The notes below the pieces were generated by a model. It made no database searches and was not told where the DNA came from. It saw only the letters and a program-made list of their open reading frames with translations. Source: Brachypodius melanocephalos (lineage: Eukaryota > Chordata > Aves > Passeriformes > Pycnonotidae). Taken from it: a DNA stretch of 64,000 nt. How positions within the stretch are numbered: position 1 is the first letter of the stretch; each line of letters starts with the position of its first letter. Made by a program: the position numbers and the translations under genes. The stretch is taken from NCBI GenBank assembly GCA_013398615.1, contig VZSR01003816.1, forward strand, positions 13,674,935 through 13,738,934, in the 5' to 3' direction. Shown here one piece after another: positions 1 to 9,960 of this stretch.

Positions 1-782
1 AGTTGCCTTGCATTTTAGCACGCAGTTACCTTGCACCTGACGTGTCTCAATAGTATCAGCCTAAGAATTACTGTGCCTGTGAAGGTTTGACGAGTAGCAA
101 GAAAAAGTAGTTGTGTTTCATCAGTGAGATTATAGTCCTGACAGTCAAGTGAATCTGCAGAGAACATTTTAGGTGTTACAAGCTTTTTTAAGTTCAATAG
201 TTTATCATATTAGCAGGGGATGAGGAGGAAACACCTTTGTGGATGATGGTAAATACAACCTAAAAGACCTCAGCGTGATCCTGTGTCCGAGACCGGTTCT
301 ATGGCCAGGCTAGTGTCTCCTGAATGGTGAAGTCCAGGTTGTATTAACCTGGTTGTATCCTGAGAATTGTGTCATTTTAAGCTGCTTGAGAGGTTGATGT
401 TTGACACCAGCTACAGTTTCCACAGCTTCTTGCATCACTAGAATGTGATGGTGGGCTAAACTTAAATGAGGTGTGCTTCATCGGGCCTTCTCTGTATGTT
501 TGTTTCAGCCTTTACAAAGAAGCAAAGCCAAAAAACTGTGTGGACCAAAAGAAGTGCTCTTGTCCTTAGATCTGTGAGCTGATCTAATACAAAATGTTGT
601 TCACAAGACATACTGACAAATAACATCTTTTATTATAAACAACCTTCTTATATTACAGATATGTATGCTTAGGGCAGGGGGACAAACTGGCTTTACGTTT
701 TCATGTGGTGCTGTGCAAATGTGAGTAATGCTTGCCCTTTGTCATTATTTTATGCAGCTTGACTTCATTTTAATTTGCTCAG
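1..782 (+). other. PDPK1: PDPK1 intron (partial)
   Basis: Intronic sequence ending in an AG acceptor at 781-782. I searched it for the preceding kinase exon and for other genes and saw neither. Confidence 0.8.
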
Positions 783-956
783 GTTCTAGATGCTACCAGC
801 CGATTAGGCTGCGAAGAAATGGGAGGATATGGACCTCTTAAGGCTCACCCCTTCTTCGAATCCATTGTGTGGGAGAACCTACATCTTCAGACACCTCCTA
901 AACTTACAGCGTATTTACCTGCTATGTCAGAGGATGATGAAGACTGTTATGGAAAC
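783..956 (+). CDS. PDPK1: PDPK1 exon, kinase domain C-terminal end and linker
   Basis: Phase-0 exon of 58 codons from VLDATSRLG to EDDEDCYGN. The acceptor is ttgctcag and the donor gtatgt. It covers the last helices of the kinase lobe (GPLKAHPFFESIVWENL) and the start of the acidic linker. Confidence 0.96.
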
Positions 957-3900
957 GTATGTTTGTCTACTTCTATATTCGGCTCTGATGCTGCCTGAGA
1001 CTTCTATTATAGCATAATTATTGAATATTAATATAAATATTATAAATATTAATATAAGTAGTTTAATGAAGCTACTGAGTAGTTATATTTTAATGAAGAT
1101 TTTAATTATTAAGAATGTAATAAAAATTGCTGGTTACATTTTACTTAAATCAGCATCTTTTTTCTGATAAAGCGAATATTTTGAAAAACGAGGCTGGCTT
1201 GCTTTTGATCAATCATGCTTTTTTGCATAAATGCCTGCTAACCTGGAGAGAGTAGGCTGGGGTTTTGGCCAAAAGCAAAATAAACGAACGCATGCTTAAA
1301 TTAAAAGCCACAGTTTAGTGCAAAATAAGCCTTTTAATAAAAGATATTTAATTGCTTCATTTTGTTTCCTCCTTTAGTATGACAATCTCCTGAGTCAGTT
1401 TGGTTGCATGCAAGTTTCTAGTTCTGCCTCTTCCCATTCACTGTCTGCTGCAGAGACAAGTACACCACAGACATCAGGAGGAAATATTGAACAGTATATT
1501 CATGATCTGGACAACAATTCCTTTGAGCTGGATTTACAGTTTTCTGAAGATGAAAAGAGGTTACTTCTGGCAAAACAAGCTGGTGGAAATCCTTGGTAGG
1601 ATCTTTCAATGTAGCTAAATAACTTGCACTGCAATAAAGAATCCTGAAAAATAAGTGATTTGATTCAAATAAATATTTATCAATCTTTGTATTTTCAAGT
1701 AAACAATTAGCAGCTAGATTTTTCTTGGCTTCTATTTTTAAAGCAATAGCAGCAAAACCCTAATATTATATTTCTAAAATTTACAAGGTCTAGAAGATGA
1801 TGTGGAGTGTGTTTATAAGATAGGCAGAATGACGCTATCCAGTGCTGCGGAGTCTTCGCTCTACAGTCCTAGAACTAGAAAAGGTTCCTCCTTTTTTACA
1901 GATGCCATAAGTTGTTGGAATTTTTTGCATGATAATATTCTGTGGATTTCTAACCAAAATACCTCCAGACTATGTAACAGCATTTCTTTTCACTCTTTAG
2001 AGAAGTCTCTCATGTGTGAATTTTTGTTGTTGTTTCTTGGGGGGGAGGTTTAGGGGTTGTTTTGTTGGTTGGTTTGGGGTTTTCTTGTTTATTTTTTGTT
2101 GCTGTTTGGTTTGGTTTTGTTAATTAATTTTGTTGTCCTTGTTTTGTTGGATTTTTTTGGTTTGGGGTTTTTTGGTTGGTTTTTTTACACCCTGTCAGAT
2201 TTTAGACAAAAACTCTGTGGTCTGGGCTAAAGAAGAGTCTAAAACTCGTGAACTAAAGTTGTTCAGGACTCCTGTGGAAAAGTACATACTAGGGAGTGAC
2301 ATGAAAAACTGCTTGGTCATTATATATAGCTGTTTCTGTGAAAGAATTACTTCTGGAGTAATAATTATTTTTCTTTTTCTAAGGCATCAGTTTGTAGAGA
2401 ATAATTTAATCCTAAAAATGGGTCCGGTGGACAAAAGAAAGGTAAGGGTTTTTCTTAATTTTCTGTAACAAGGTTGAGGTGTCAAATTTTTGCACAGTTG
2501 CAGCATAGATAAGCAGCCTATTTTAAAGCTTCCTCGTTTAAACAATTTTTTTAAAAAAAAATACAGTGTATTCTTGTGAGTAGATTGTTTTTTTTTCTTG
2601 GAAAAGTTTAAGTAAATCTGCTATTGATGCTTTCATTTTGAGATTGTAGCAAATGAGCGTTTGCTCTTCCTCCTCCTTCCAATCTGATATATTCTAATAA
2701 ACACTCTTTCTTGATGCATGTCTGAATGTGGTTTGAACCAAAAATACCAAAAAATTAAATACAAGTCCATGTTGTTCTCAACTGTGTTTTTTTCCCTGGA
2801 TCTGACTTTGTGCCTTTATCCTGAAAGAGGCGGAGGTGGCATTAGAACAGCTTTAAGTGTTAACTTCAGCAGTTTACAGATAAGCAAGGATAGTCTACAT
2901 CATCTTTAGAGGAAAGAAGGTTGTCTTTCGTCTAAGTTACTGCCGGCTTCTTTGAAGTCTTTTCTACAAAATCATGGCTATTGATTTCTTTGAGAAGTAG
3001 ATTCTGCTTCACTCTGTACTAGGTGTTTTATGTTTTGCTAGAACTTGAAGATACTTTCCTAAAATAGTACTTGTGTTTTGCCATGTAGTAGAAATGCACT
3101 GCAACATCGTAAAAAAAGAGTGAGGTAAAATAGGTAAAGTAAAATTAAAGACGCCCCCAAACCCAAATATACCGTCCTAGCACTGAGCTGGTTTCATTCT
3201 GCCTCTCTTATTCCATTCAGAGATGGGTAAATCTACATTTTTCATTCCCTCGTGGACTTTTTTTTTGCATTGCTGCTTCTACTTTTCTTGTTAGGGATTG
3301 TTTGCACGTCGGCGCCAACTGCTGCTTACAGAAGGGCCCCACCTGTATTATGTGGATCCTGTCAACAAAGTTCTGAAAGGAGAAATTCCATGGTCTTTAG
3401 AGTTACGTCCAGAAGCCAAGAATTTTAAGACATTTTTTGTTCACACGGTAAGTTTCTTTTCTGAATTTCTTTGTAAATTGCTCTAAGGTCCTTGGGCAAT
3501 TTCTGTAAGTTAACAAAAAGATGTTTCTGTAAAAAGTAGAATTGCTTTGATAGAAAATTTCATAGTCCTAATTTAAAACAAAACTAAACAAAAACCTGAA
3601 CAAAGTCAAACAGCAAAAAAAGTACAAAATCCACACCCCCAAACAAAATCAAATAATAATAAAAGAAAAATCACAAAAAACTTATTCTGACATACATGTT
3701 TATCACAAAAATGCAACTATATTTTTATTATAAGTGTTTAAGTAAACCATAAGTGGATTTTGGGCTTTGAAGGACATTCTTAAGGACTTCTAAAATGTAG
3801 CCCTCTTTGTATGTAGTGAATCATGAGAGGTGTATAATATATTGTCAGATGACTGCTTAAAAATATTCAGGTACCAGATGTATGGTTAATCAGTAATATA

Positions 3901-4154
3901 TAATGTTATATAGCTGTAATTGAATTGAACTTTCAGAAAGTTAATGAACTAATTCTGAATAATTATTTTATTGGTAGGTGCAGAATAACTAATGCTTTTT
4001 GGTTAAACTATTTATGAGTAATCATAAAAATGTTGTTCACTTATAGCCAAACAGGACATATTACCTGATGGACCCAAGTGGGAATGCTCATAAATGGTGC
4101 AAAAAGATACATGAAGTTTGGCGGCACAGATACCACCAGAATGCTGCAAAATAG
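783..4154 (+). CDS. PDPK1: PDPK1, 3-phosphoinositide-dependent protein kinase 1, last five coding exons (5' partial)
   Basis: PDK1 phosphorylates the activation loop of AGC kinases such as AKT, S6K and PKC after PH-domain recruitment to PIP3 membranes. Five exons join in frame: 783-956, 1378-1595, 2384-2441, 3295-3447 and 4047-4154 (TAG at 4152-4154), giving 236 residues. All introns are GT-AG. The translation opens in the C-terminal lobe of the kinase domain (VLDATSRLGCEEM), continues through the acidic SEDDEDCYGNYDNLL linker, and ends with a PH domain (NPWHQFVENNLILKMGPV, then the basic KRKGLFARRRQLLLTEGP and the WCKKIHEVWRHRY helix). The match to mammalian PDK1 is close. The catalytic lysine, the activation loop and the N-terminus lie upstream of the window; no earlier exon was found in 1-782. 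The C-terminal tail (QNAAK) differs from the mammalian end. Confidence 0.97.
1378..1595 (+). CDS. PDPK1: PDPK1 exon, Ser/Thr-rich linker to start of PH domain
   Basis: Begins YDNLLSQFGC and ends ...KQAGGNP plus two bases of the Trp codon. The acceptor is ctttag and the donor gtagga. It contains a Ser/Thr-rich stretch and the helical NIEQYIHDLD segment before the PH domain. Confidence 0.96.
2034..2187 (+). repeat. G/T-rich low-complexity tract in PDPK1 intron
   Basis: Repeated GGTTTGG, TTTTGTTGG and GGTTTTTT words on the sense strand, upstream of the PH-domain exon at 2384. Confidence 0.85.
2384..2441 (+). CDS. PDPK1: PDPK1 exon, PH domain first strand
   Basis: 58-nt exon completing the Trp codon and encoding HQFVENNLILKMGPVDKRK. 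The acceptor is ttctaag and the donor gtaagg. The terminal basic residues belong to the phosphoinositide-binding face known in this family. Confidence 0.96.
3295..3447 (+). CDS. PDPK1: PDPK1 exon, PH domain core
   Basis: 51 codons in phase 0, from GLFARRRQLLL to KTFFVHT. The acceptor is cttgttag and the donor gtaagt. The ARRR cluster and PVNKVLKGEIP supply basic lipid-headgroup ligands in the known PDK1 PH domain. Confidence 0.96.
4047..4154 (+). CDS. PDPK1: PDPK1 terminal coding exon
   Basis: 35 codons plus TAG, from PNRTYYLMDPSGNAHKW through the C-terminal PH helix to QNAAK. The acceptor is acttatag. The tail after VWRHRY is shorter and different from the mammalian one. Confidence 0.95.
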   Translation, partial: PNRTYYLMDPSGNAHKWCKKIHEVWRHRYHQNAAK

Positions 4155-4280
4155 TAAAGCTCATCCAAAATTTCCCAGTTTCCCTACTTGCTGCTAGAAC
4201 TCCGTGTGCAGCCGATCAGAGGAATCTTTTCAACCCACCTATTACCATCTCAAGGGAAAGCATACGTCTGAAATGTTCCT

Positions 4281-4448
4281 TGGGGTTTTTTTGTTTTGGT
4301 TTGGTTTTTTTGGTGGGTTTTTTTTTTGTTGTTGTTGTTGTTTTCTTCTTTTTTGTTTGGGGTTTTTTTGGTTGGTTGGTTTTTTGTTTGTGTGGGGGTT
4401 TTTTGGTTGGTTTGTTTGTTTCTTGTTTTTGGTTTTGTTGTTTTTATT
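4281..4448 (+). repeat. G/T-rich low-complexity tract
   Basis: Runs of TTTTTTGG, TTGG and TTGTTG on the + strand just after the PDPK1 stop codon. Open frames through it encode only Phe/Gly/Val/Trp-biased sequence and are not genes. Confidence 0.85.
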
Positions 4449-7245
4449 TCAAGAAGGAAAAAAAAAGGAAGAAAAGCAAAAACCTAATGGAATTCAGGGT
4501 TGCTTTGCTCGCTCTTTGTGCTTCTGTTGAGGCTTCCACGTGCATATCATTGCAGTGAAGATCTTGCTTTTGTGCACTTCAGTTCCATTTCTGCTGCAGA
4601 CTAGTGGATAGACCTTGCATTACCAGCTTCACTTAAGATGAATTAAAACTAATCCACACGCACACACGCCGAATCATGTACCAGCCTTGAATTTTATGGG
4701 GCTGGAGTTTTCAGTGAGTCTCAGATTATCATTAAACTCTGTTTCATCAGGGAGCTTTTATATGCCTCTCCTAAGTACCACCTCTTTGTTTTCTCTTCCT
4801 TTCTTCACAGTCCCCCAGCTTATTGGTATATGGCATTTTTAGCCAGGTCAATTGCACCCTAACATAATTCTGGTTGCAGGATTTGTGTGGTACTTCAGTA
4901 ATTATGTGAGTGAATCAGATATATTTGTCTGGTAGACAGGCTCCAATGATAAAGCTTTTGAGAGAGTAAAATGCTGAACATAGCACTGAAGTTTCTAAAA
5001 TTGAACTGTTGGCTTCTGAAACATTTTAAACATTAAGTTTAAATTTTTATATTAGTCATATGTGTGTTTAATCAAGGGACAATGAAATTACCAGCATGCT
5101 TTTAACTAATGCTAACTGAAAGAGAAACTAGTTAGTATGGGAGAGAAAAGGCTACTATTGAAATAGTAAATAGTTTTTCACCATTTCAGCAGATGAGGGC
5201 TAGGAGCTTTCTTTCCCGGCTGTGCATGTGTTGTGCATTTTAATGGGGCCAGCCTATCTACTTGGGTAGAGAAGAAAGTGTGAAAACTTTGTACAATTGA
5301 TTACTTGACTTTTTTTTTTTTTGTCTCATTGTGTAATGAGATGTCAATTCTCTTTTTGGTCCTTGGCCAAACATTCAGGAACTCTGGAAAAAATGTAAGA
5401 AATTGAAATATAGATAATAAAGTAATCTGGTGAGAAAATCAAAGGCAAATATTGATATAAAGGGGAAAATATATGGTACTTAAAGCATATCTGTAAAACA
5501 GAAATATTTTTCGTATCTATCTCCTTTAGTCTCTTCAAATTATGGCTATTTTTTTTGGTCAAACATTTCTTGTCATGTTACAAAGACACAACTTCCTGTG
5601 TGCTAAAAAAAAACTTCCCCGGGGGTATTTTCGACATGCTTGCGTTCCTAAACCTTGCAGAGGGGAATGACCTAGGTCTGGACAAAGGCATTCTTTCCTT
5701 ATTTTGAAAGCAGTATAAATATCACACCTATTTATTCACTCACTACACATACCATTACTTTGCATTTTGAGTTATCATAGTATGATGTGCTTTTCCTTCC
5801 ACCAAAGAAAGGTTTCTCTACAATGTTAAAAAACCTCATAGGCTACTGTTTTCTAGAAGCAGTATTTTAAAAACAATAGCTTATCAGATTTCACAGAAAT
5901 ATGTGAACATCGAATATTTTCTTGTACAGGGCGAAGAAGATTTATTACTGATCTCTTAAAAACTGTATTATGTGGTTGAACTTGATGGCAGTTCAAAGCT
6001 TTTCCAGACTTTAAAAGAAACAGTGCAGTTGCCTTTTCTTTTGGAGCTACTGCATTCCTGTAGTCGTCTGTATCCCACCACATACGAAAACCTGAGAGAA
6101 GCAAATTCCTGGCTTACTGTGTCTGGTGTTAAGGCAGAGAAGGGATCCTGTAAATGGCTGAGGAAGACAGAAAAGTGTTCCCTCTGCATCGTGAGAAATT
6201 TCATCACATACAAAATACACTCCTTGTCACTCAAATTTGAATAGCACAATGCACCTTTGATCTGTATCTGTAGTAAGCTATATGTGCCATTCTAACCAAG
6301 ATGAGAAGTCTGTTGTAGTGCTGTCCATTTGTTCTCCAGCTCTCAAATTCTGGCCATGTGTCGTGTCCGCTGGGGGCAACCCTATCGCTTTTGGATTTAG
6401 TCTCTGGTATAGAGATCTAGACAGACGTATTCCCAACTTTATACAGGAGTGTTTGGCAGTGATAGAGATTCACAGTGCCACTGGTGTTCAGTGACAAAAC
6501 TTGGCTTCACATGAATAGTCTGGCAAAATGACCTCTATTGGCATGGTAACTAGGTAGAAATCTCGGTGTGCTCAAACGTGTTTTCTGTGATATTTAGATT
6601 TTTAGTCATTTTACCATAGCTGATTAAGTATGGTTTTTCACACCTTGAAAATCTGCTCTCAGTAGGCTTTCATCCTGCCTACCAAAAGCTTTCAGCCAGG
6701 CAGATGTTGGTAGCAGTAAGCTGTCAAGAAGGTAACTGGAAGGTTGATGTCTGCATTCTAGATGTCCTTTCTTTAACTGAGAATGCTGTTGGAAAACTGA
6801 GCATCTCTTACAGGCATCACTTCACTTGAACTTCAGTATTCCTAATCCAGTCTCACTTCAGCTACTGCTTATTTGGGAAGGAACTAGAGCTTTGCTGGGA
6901 GAGGTATTTCTATTTCTTGGACTATGTGTAGCATCTGTGGGTTTGAAAGGTGGCAAGAGTATAGAGTGAAGCATCACAAAGCAATTGTGGATTCAATTAT
7001 GTTTTACCAGTTTGTCCACTTAAATGCGTTGACAGGTGCTGCATACTATGAAGGGCAGGTACCCATTTTAAATGCTTATACCTGATGTGGGGTAGATTCA
7101 GCTCTTAGTCCCGAAGATCACTCCTGTGGTTCATGGGAGTTTATGGAATGAAATGTGCAATGGAGGCTCTTCAGAGCTGCACATAGGCCAGGTGATTTTT
7201 CTGCTTTTAATCCAAGGTTTTCAAAGCAGAGAAAAGAAGAAGGAG

Positions 7246-7260
7246 AAAAAAAAAAAAAAA
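7246..7260 (+). repeat. Poly(A) tract
   Basis: A run of 15 A preceded by AG-rich sequence, in the PDPK1 3' flank. No attached retroelement was recognised. Confidence 0.8.
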
Positions 7261-8321
7261 GGTACTTGAAGACTCTTCTTGAGATTGCTCCTTACTGCAG
7301 ACCTACTGAAAGCCCAGTCTTTTGATTTATTCCATCTATTGCAATTTGAATAACTACCACTCATTTATGAAGAATCTGGTCAATAATGTAATTTTGCTTT
7401 GCTTGGTATTTGAACTTCAGAAAGGTATTTATACCATCTTTTTCTGTGGTGTGGAGCTTAAGAAAGGCTGAAGTACTACTGCCCAGTCAGAAGTTTAAGA
7501 CTGCTTTAATAAACTGAGAAATGAGTTTGTTACCATTTGCCTTAAAGTCCAATTTTGTAAAGGTTTTGTATTAAGAAAGAGTTACTTCAGATGTGATGTT
7601 GAGGCATCGTTAGCAAACTGATATTGCCTATTACAATTCCATTTGCTAGGCACTTAGGTGCTGAAACAATCTAACAGTACTGTGCTCTACTTTTCTCCTT
7701 CTGACATGATTTAATTGTGAAGTATCAGCAACATCTGTCTGAAAAGAATTGTGTATTGAAACAAAGATGTGATGATTCTAATGAGCTTACAAAGTTCAAG
7801 ATGCTTAATTTAATGTGCTTGATACAATTATATTTTGTACTGGGAACTTTGAAGAATTATGAGAATTTCCCACATGTACCTTTTCTTTTGAATGATTTAG
7901 TAAAGTCAAGACAATTACTTCAGTTGGCCTATGGACAAAACATTTGATTTCAACACTGCTGAGGAGACAACTTGTGTATTAACAGTTGCCTAAAGATGTG
8001 GCCTCTGGATGGATTCTGATCATTCTTTCTACTAGTAAATTGCACAAATAGGTGTGGTATTTATATCTGAAATTTTGCTGAATGCCTCTAATACTTCATG
8101 GAAATATTTTATGAATCAAACAGAAGTGCTCCTGCAAAGCCTCATGATGCAGATTGTTCATAAATTGATCAAGTGAGCTTATAGACAAGTTGTTCTGTGA
8201 CCCAAAATGGCATGTTTTCATTTATGACTGATAATTTCAGAATGTTTCCTCTTTCATGGAAGAAGTTACTGTTATGCGACAAACGGTTGGAGAGGTTCTG
8301 ACGCACCCGATAGCCTGGTAT

Positions 8322-8610
8322 TAGAATAAAGATGCCGAGTTGGAAAGGACACATGAAGGTCATCAAGTCCAACTCCTGGCCCTGCACAGGATTCCCCAGC
8401 ACTCCCGCCATCTGCCAGACACCTTCTTGAACTCAGGCAGGCTTGGTAGTGTGACCGCTTCCTGGGGAGCCTGTTCCAGTGTTCAGCCACTCTCTGGGTG
8501 AAAAACCTTTCCCTGACACCTAGCATAAACCTCCCGTGACTCAGCTTCATGCCATTTCCCCAAGTCCTGTCCCTGGTCAAGAGAGAAATCTGTCTGTCAG
8601 CTGGGCCATG
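8322..8610 (-). mobile_element. CR1 non-LTR retrotransposon fragment, antisense
   Basis: The + strand reads as the reverse complement of a CR1 3' end: GAGTTGGAAAGGACAC, then CATCAAGTCCAACTCC. The minus-strand translation contains ERFFTQRVAEHWNRLP, the hallmark C-terminal tail of the CR1 reverse transcriptase ORF, followed by a diverged 3'UTR. It is 5' truncated and degraded, so not active. Confidence 0.9.
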
Positions 8611-9317
8611 AATGTAGATGGTTGCCATTTGACAAAGTGTCGCATGGCCATGTACTAACTGACTTGATGTGGTGAATATTTGAAATGGTAGCAGAGCTAA
8701 AAATTACTATATCTGACAAAAGAGAAAAAATAGGAACCAGGAACCATAATGAGTTTTGATGGTTGTATGCTCTTTTCAGGTGAGTGGCAGTCAGTTGCAC
8801 GCGTAATATGCTCTACCTGGTTTGTAGCTGTAACTGTGATGTACAGAAAAAAGAAAAGAAAAAACCTACTGCAAACAAACAAAATCCCTGACCCCCCGCT
8901 CAAGAAACCACAAACTAATCTCCCTTTCTCCAAGAACTCGTGAAAACAGAAGCAAATAATGCAATGATACAAGATACACACTTTTGTATTTTTATTCTTA
9001 TAAGGTTATTTGCTGGCTCTTGTTGGCCTCTAGTTCAGTCTGTGTTATTTAAATTCTAATATATGAATTATTTGGATTGAATTCATGTTCGGGGCCATGG
9101 TGTTGTATGTATTGATGTACAGCCTTGAATGTGAATAATTATTGTAAACTATATTTTACACCTTTTTTTTCTGGCTTTATTATATAAATTTTCTATTGGT
9201 CGATGATTTAATCATATCTCATAATTTAATGACTGTTTATTCCCTCGACAGATCTTTGTGCTGTAGATGTGTAGTTAGTGACTGGATGACGGATTTCACT
9301 TATGCTTGGTAGTCTGT

Positions 9318-9323
9318 AATAAA
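9318..9323 (+). terminator. PDPK1: Candidate PDPK1 polyadenylation signal AATAAA
   Basis: Canonical hexamer immediately before the KCTD5 CpG island, about 255 bp upstream of the KCTD5 start codon. A downstream GU-rich element is weak, so use is inferred. Confidence 0.4.
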
Positions 9324-9339
9324 GGCATGTAGGGTTCTG

Positions 9340-9960
9340 CGCGGCCTCCGCCTCTTCCTTCCGCCGTGGGGCGAGGGGTATGGGGCACATGAGACGGGCC
9401 CGCGGCCTCCGGCCCGGCGGCGGCCCTGTCGCAGCCGTGAGGGCAGCTCCCGGGACCCCGGCCGCAGCCGCTCGGGCGCCGGGCGAGAAGGGGCAGGGCG
9501 CTATTCCAGCTGGCGCTTCCGGTGGGCGGTGCGCCGGAGGCCCGGCAGCCGGGGCGGCCCCTTCCGGCGGTGGTGAGGATGGCGGCGGAGAACCACTGTG
9601 AGTTCCAGGTGTCCCCGGCTGGCGGCCTGGGCGCGGGCGGGCTCTGCCGTCGATGTAGCTCGGCGCCGCTGCCCGGCGCGGGGCCTGGCAAGTGGGTCCG
9701 GCTGAACGTGGGGGGCACCTGCTTCCTGACCACTCGACAGACGCTCTGCAGGGACCCTAAGTCCTTCCTCTTCCGCCTTTGTCAGGCCGACCCCGACCTG
9801 GACTCGGACAAGGTGAGCGCGGGCCCCACCGCGCCTGCTCCCCGCCTGCCGCGCTGAGGGTGAGCTGCGGCTGGAGCCCGGTCCCCCTGTGACGCCTGCC
9901 TAGGCGGCCGCCGGCCTAAAGGAAACGCGGGGCCCGGGGCCGCGGTGAGGGGCGGCAGGA
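9340..9960 (+). promoter_or_regulatory. KCTD5: CpG island / KCTD5 promoter
   Basis: Abrupt shift to very GC- and CpG-rich sequence spanning the KCTD5 first exon. Two ETS-type CTTCCGG motifs lie at 9516-9522 and 9561-9567, just upstream of the start codon, and no TATA box is seen. This is typical of a housekeeping, TATA-less promoter. Confidence 0.85.
9579..9812 (+). CDS. KCTD5: KCTD5 exon 1, N-terminus and start of BTB
   Basis: 78 codons in phase 0 from MAAENHCEF to DPDLDSDK. The donor is gtgagc. The Gly/Cys-rich leader is variable in the family; the BTB domain begins at KWVRLNVGG. Confidence 0.96.

Larger units (their letters stand above)
4155..9323 (+). other. Probable long PDPK1 3'UTR / intergenic stretch
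   Basis: No coding region is supported here. It holds a G/T-rich tract (4281-4448), poly(A) at 7246-7260 and an antisense CR1 fragment (8322-8610). Mammalian PDPK1 also has a long 3'UTR. The last AATAAA before the KCTD5 CpG island is at 9318-9323; the true cleavage site cannot be fixed by eye. Confidence 0.5.

Noticed and set aside
4118..4558. Long + strand open frame after the PDPK1 stop
   Set aside because: It starts inside the last PDPK1 exon in another frame and then runs through a G/T-rich tract that gives only Phe/Gly/Val/Trp-biased sequence.
8272..8628. 118-codon minus-strand frame resembling a reverse transcriptase end
   Set aside because: It is the degraded 3' end of a truncated CR1 element, not a host gene.
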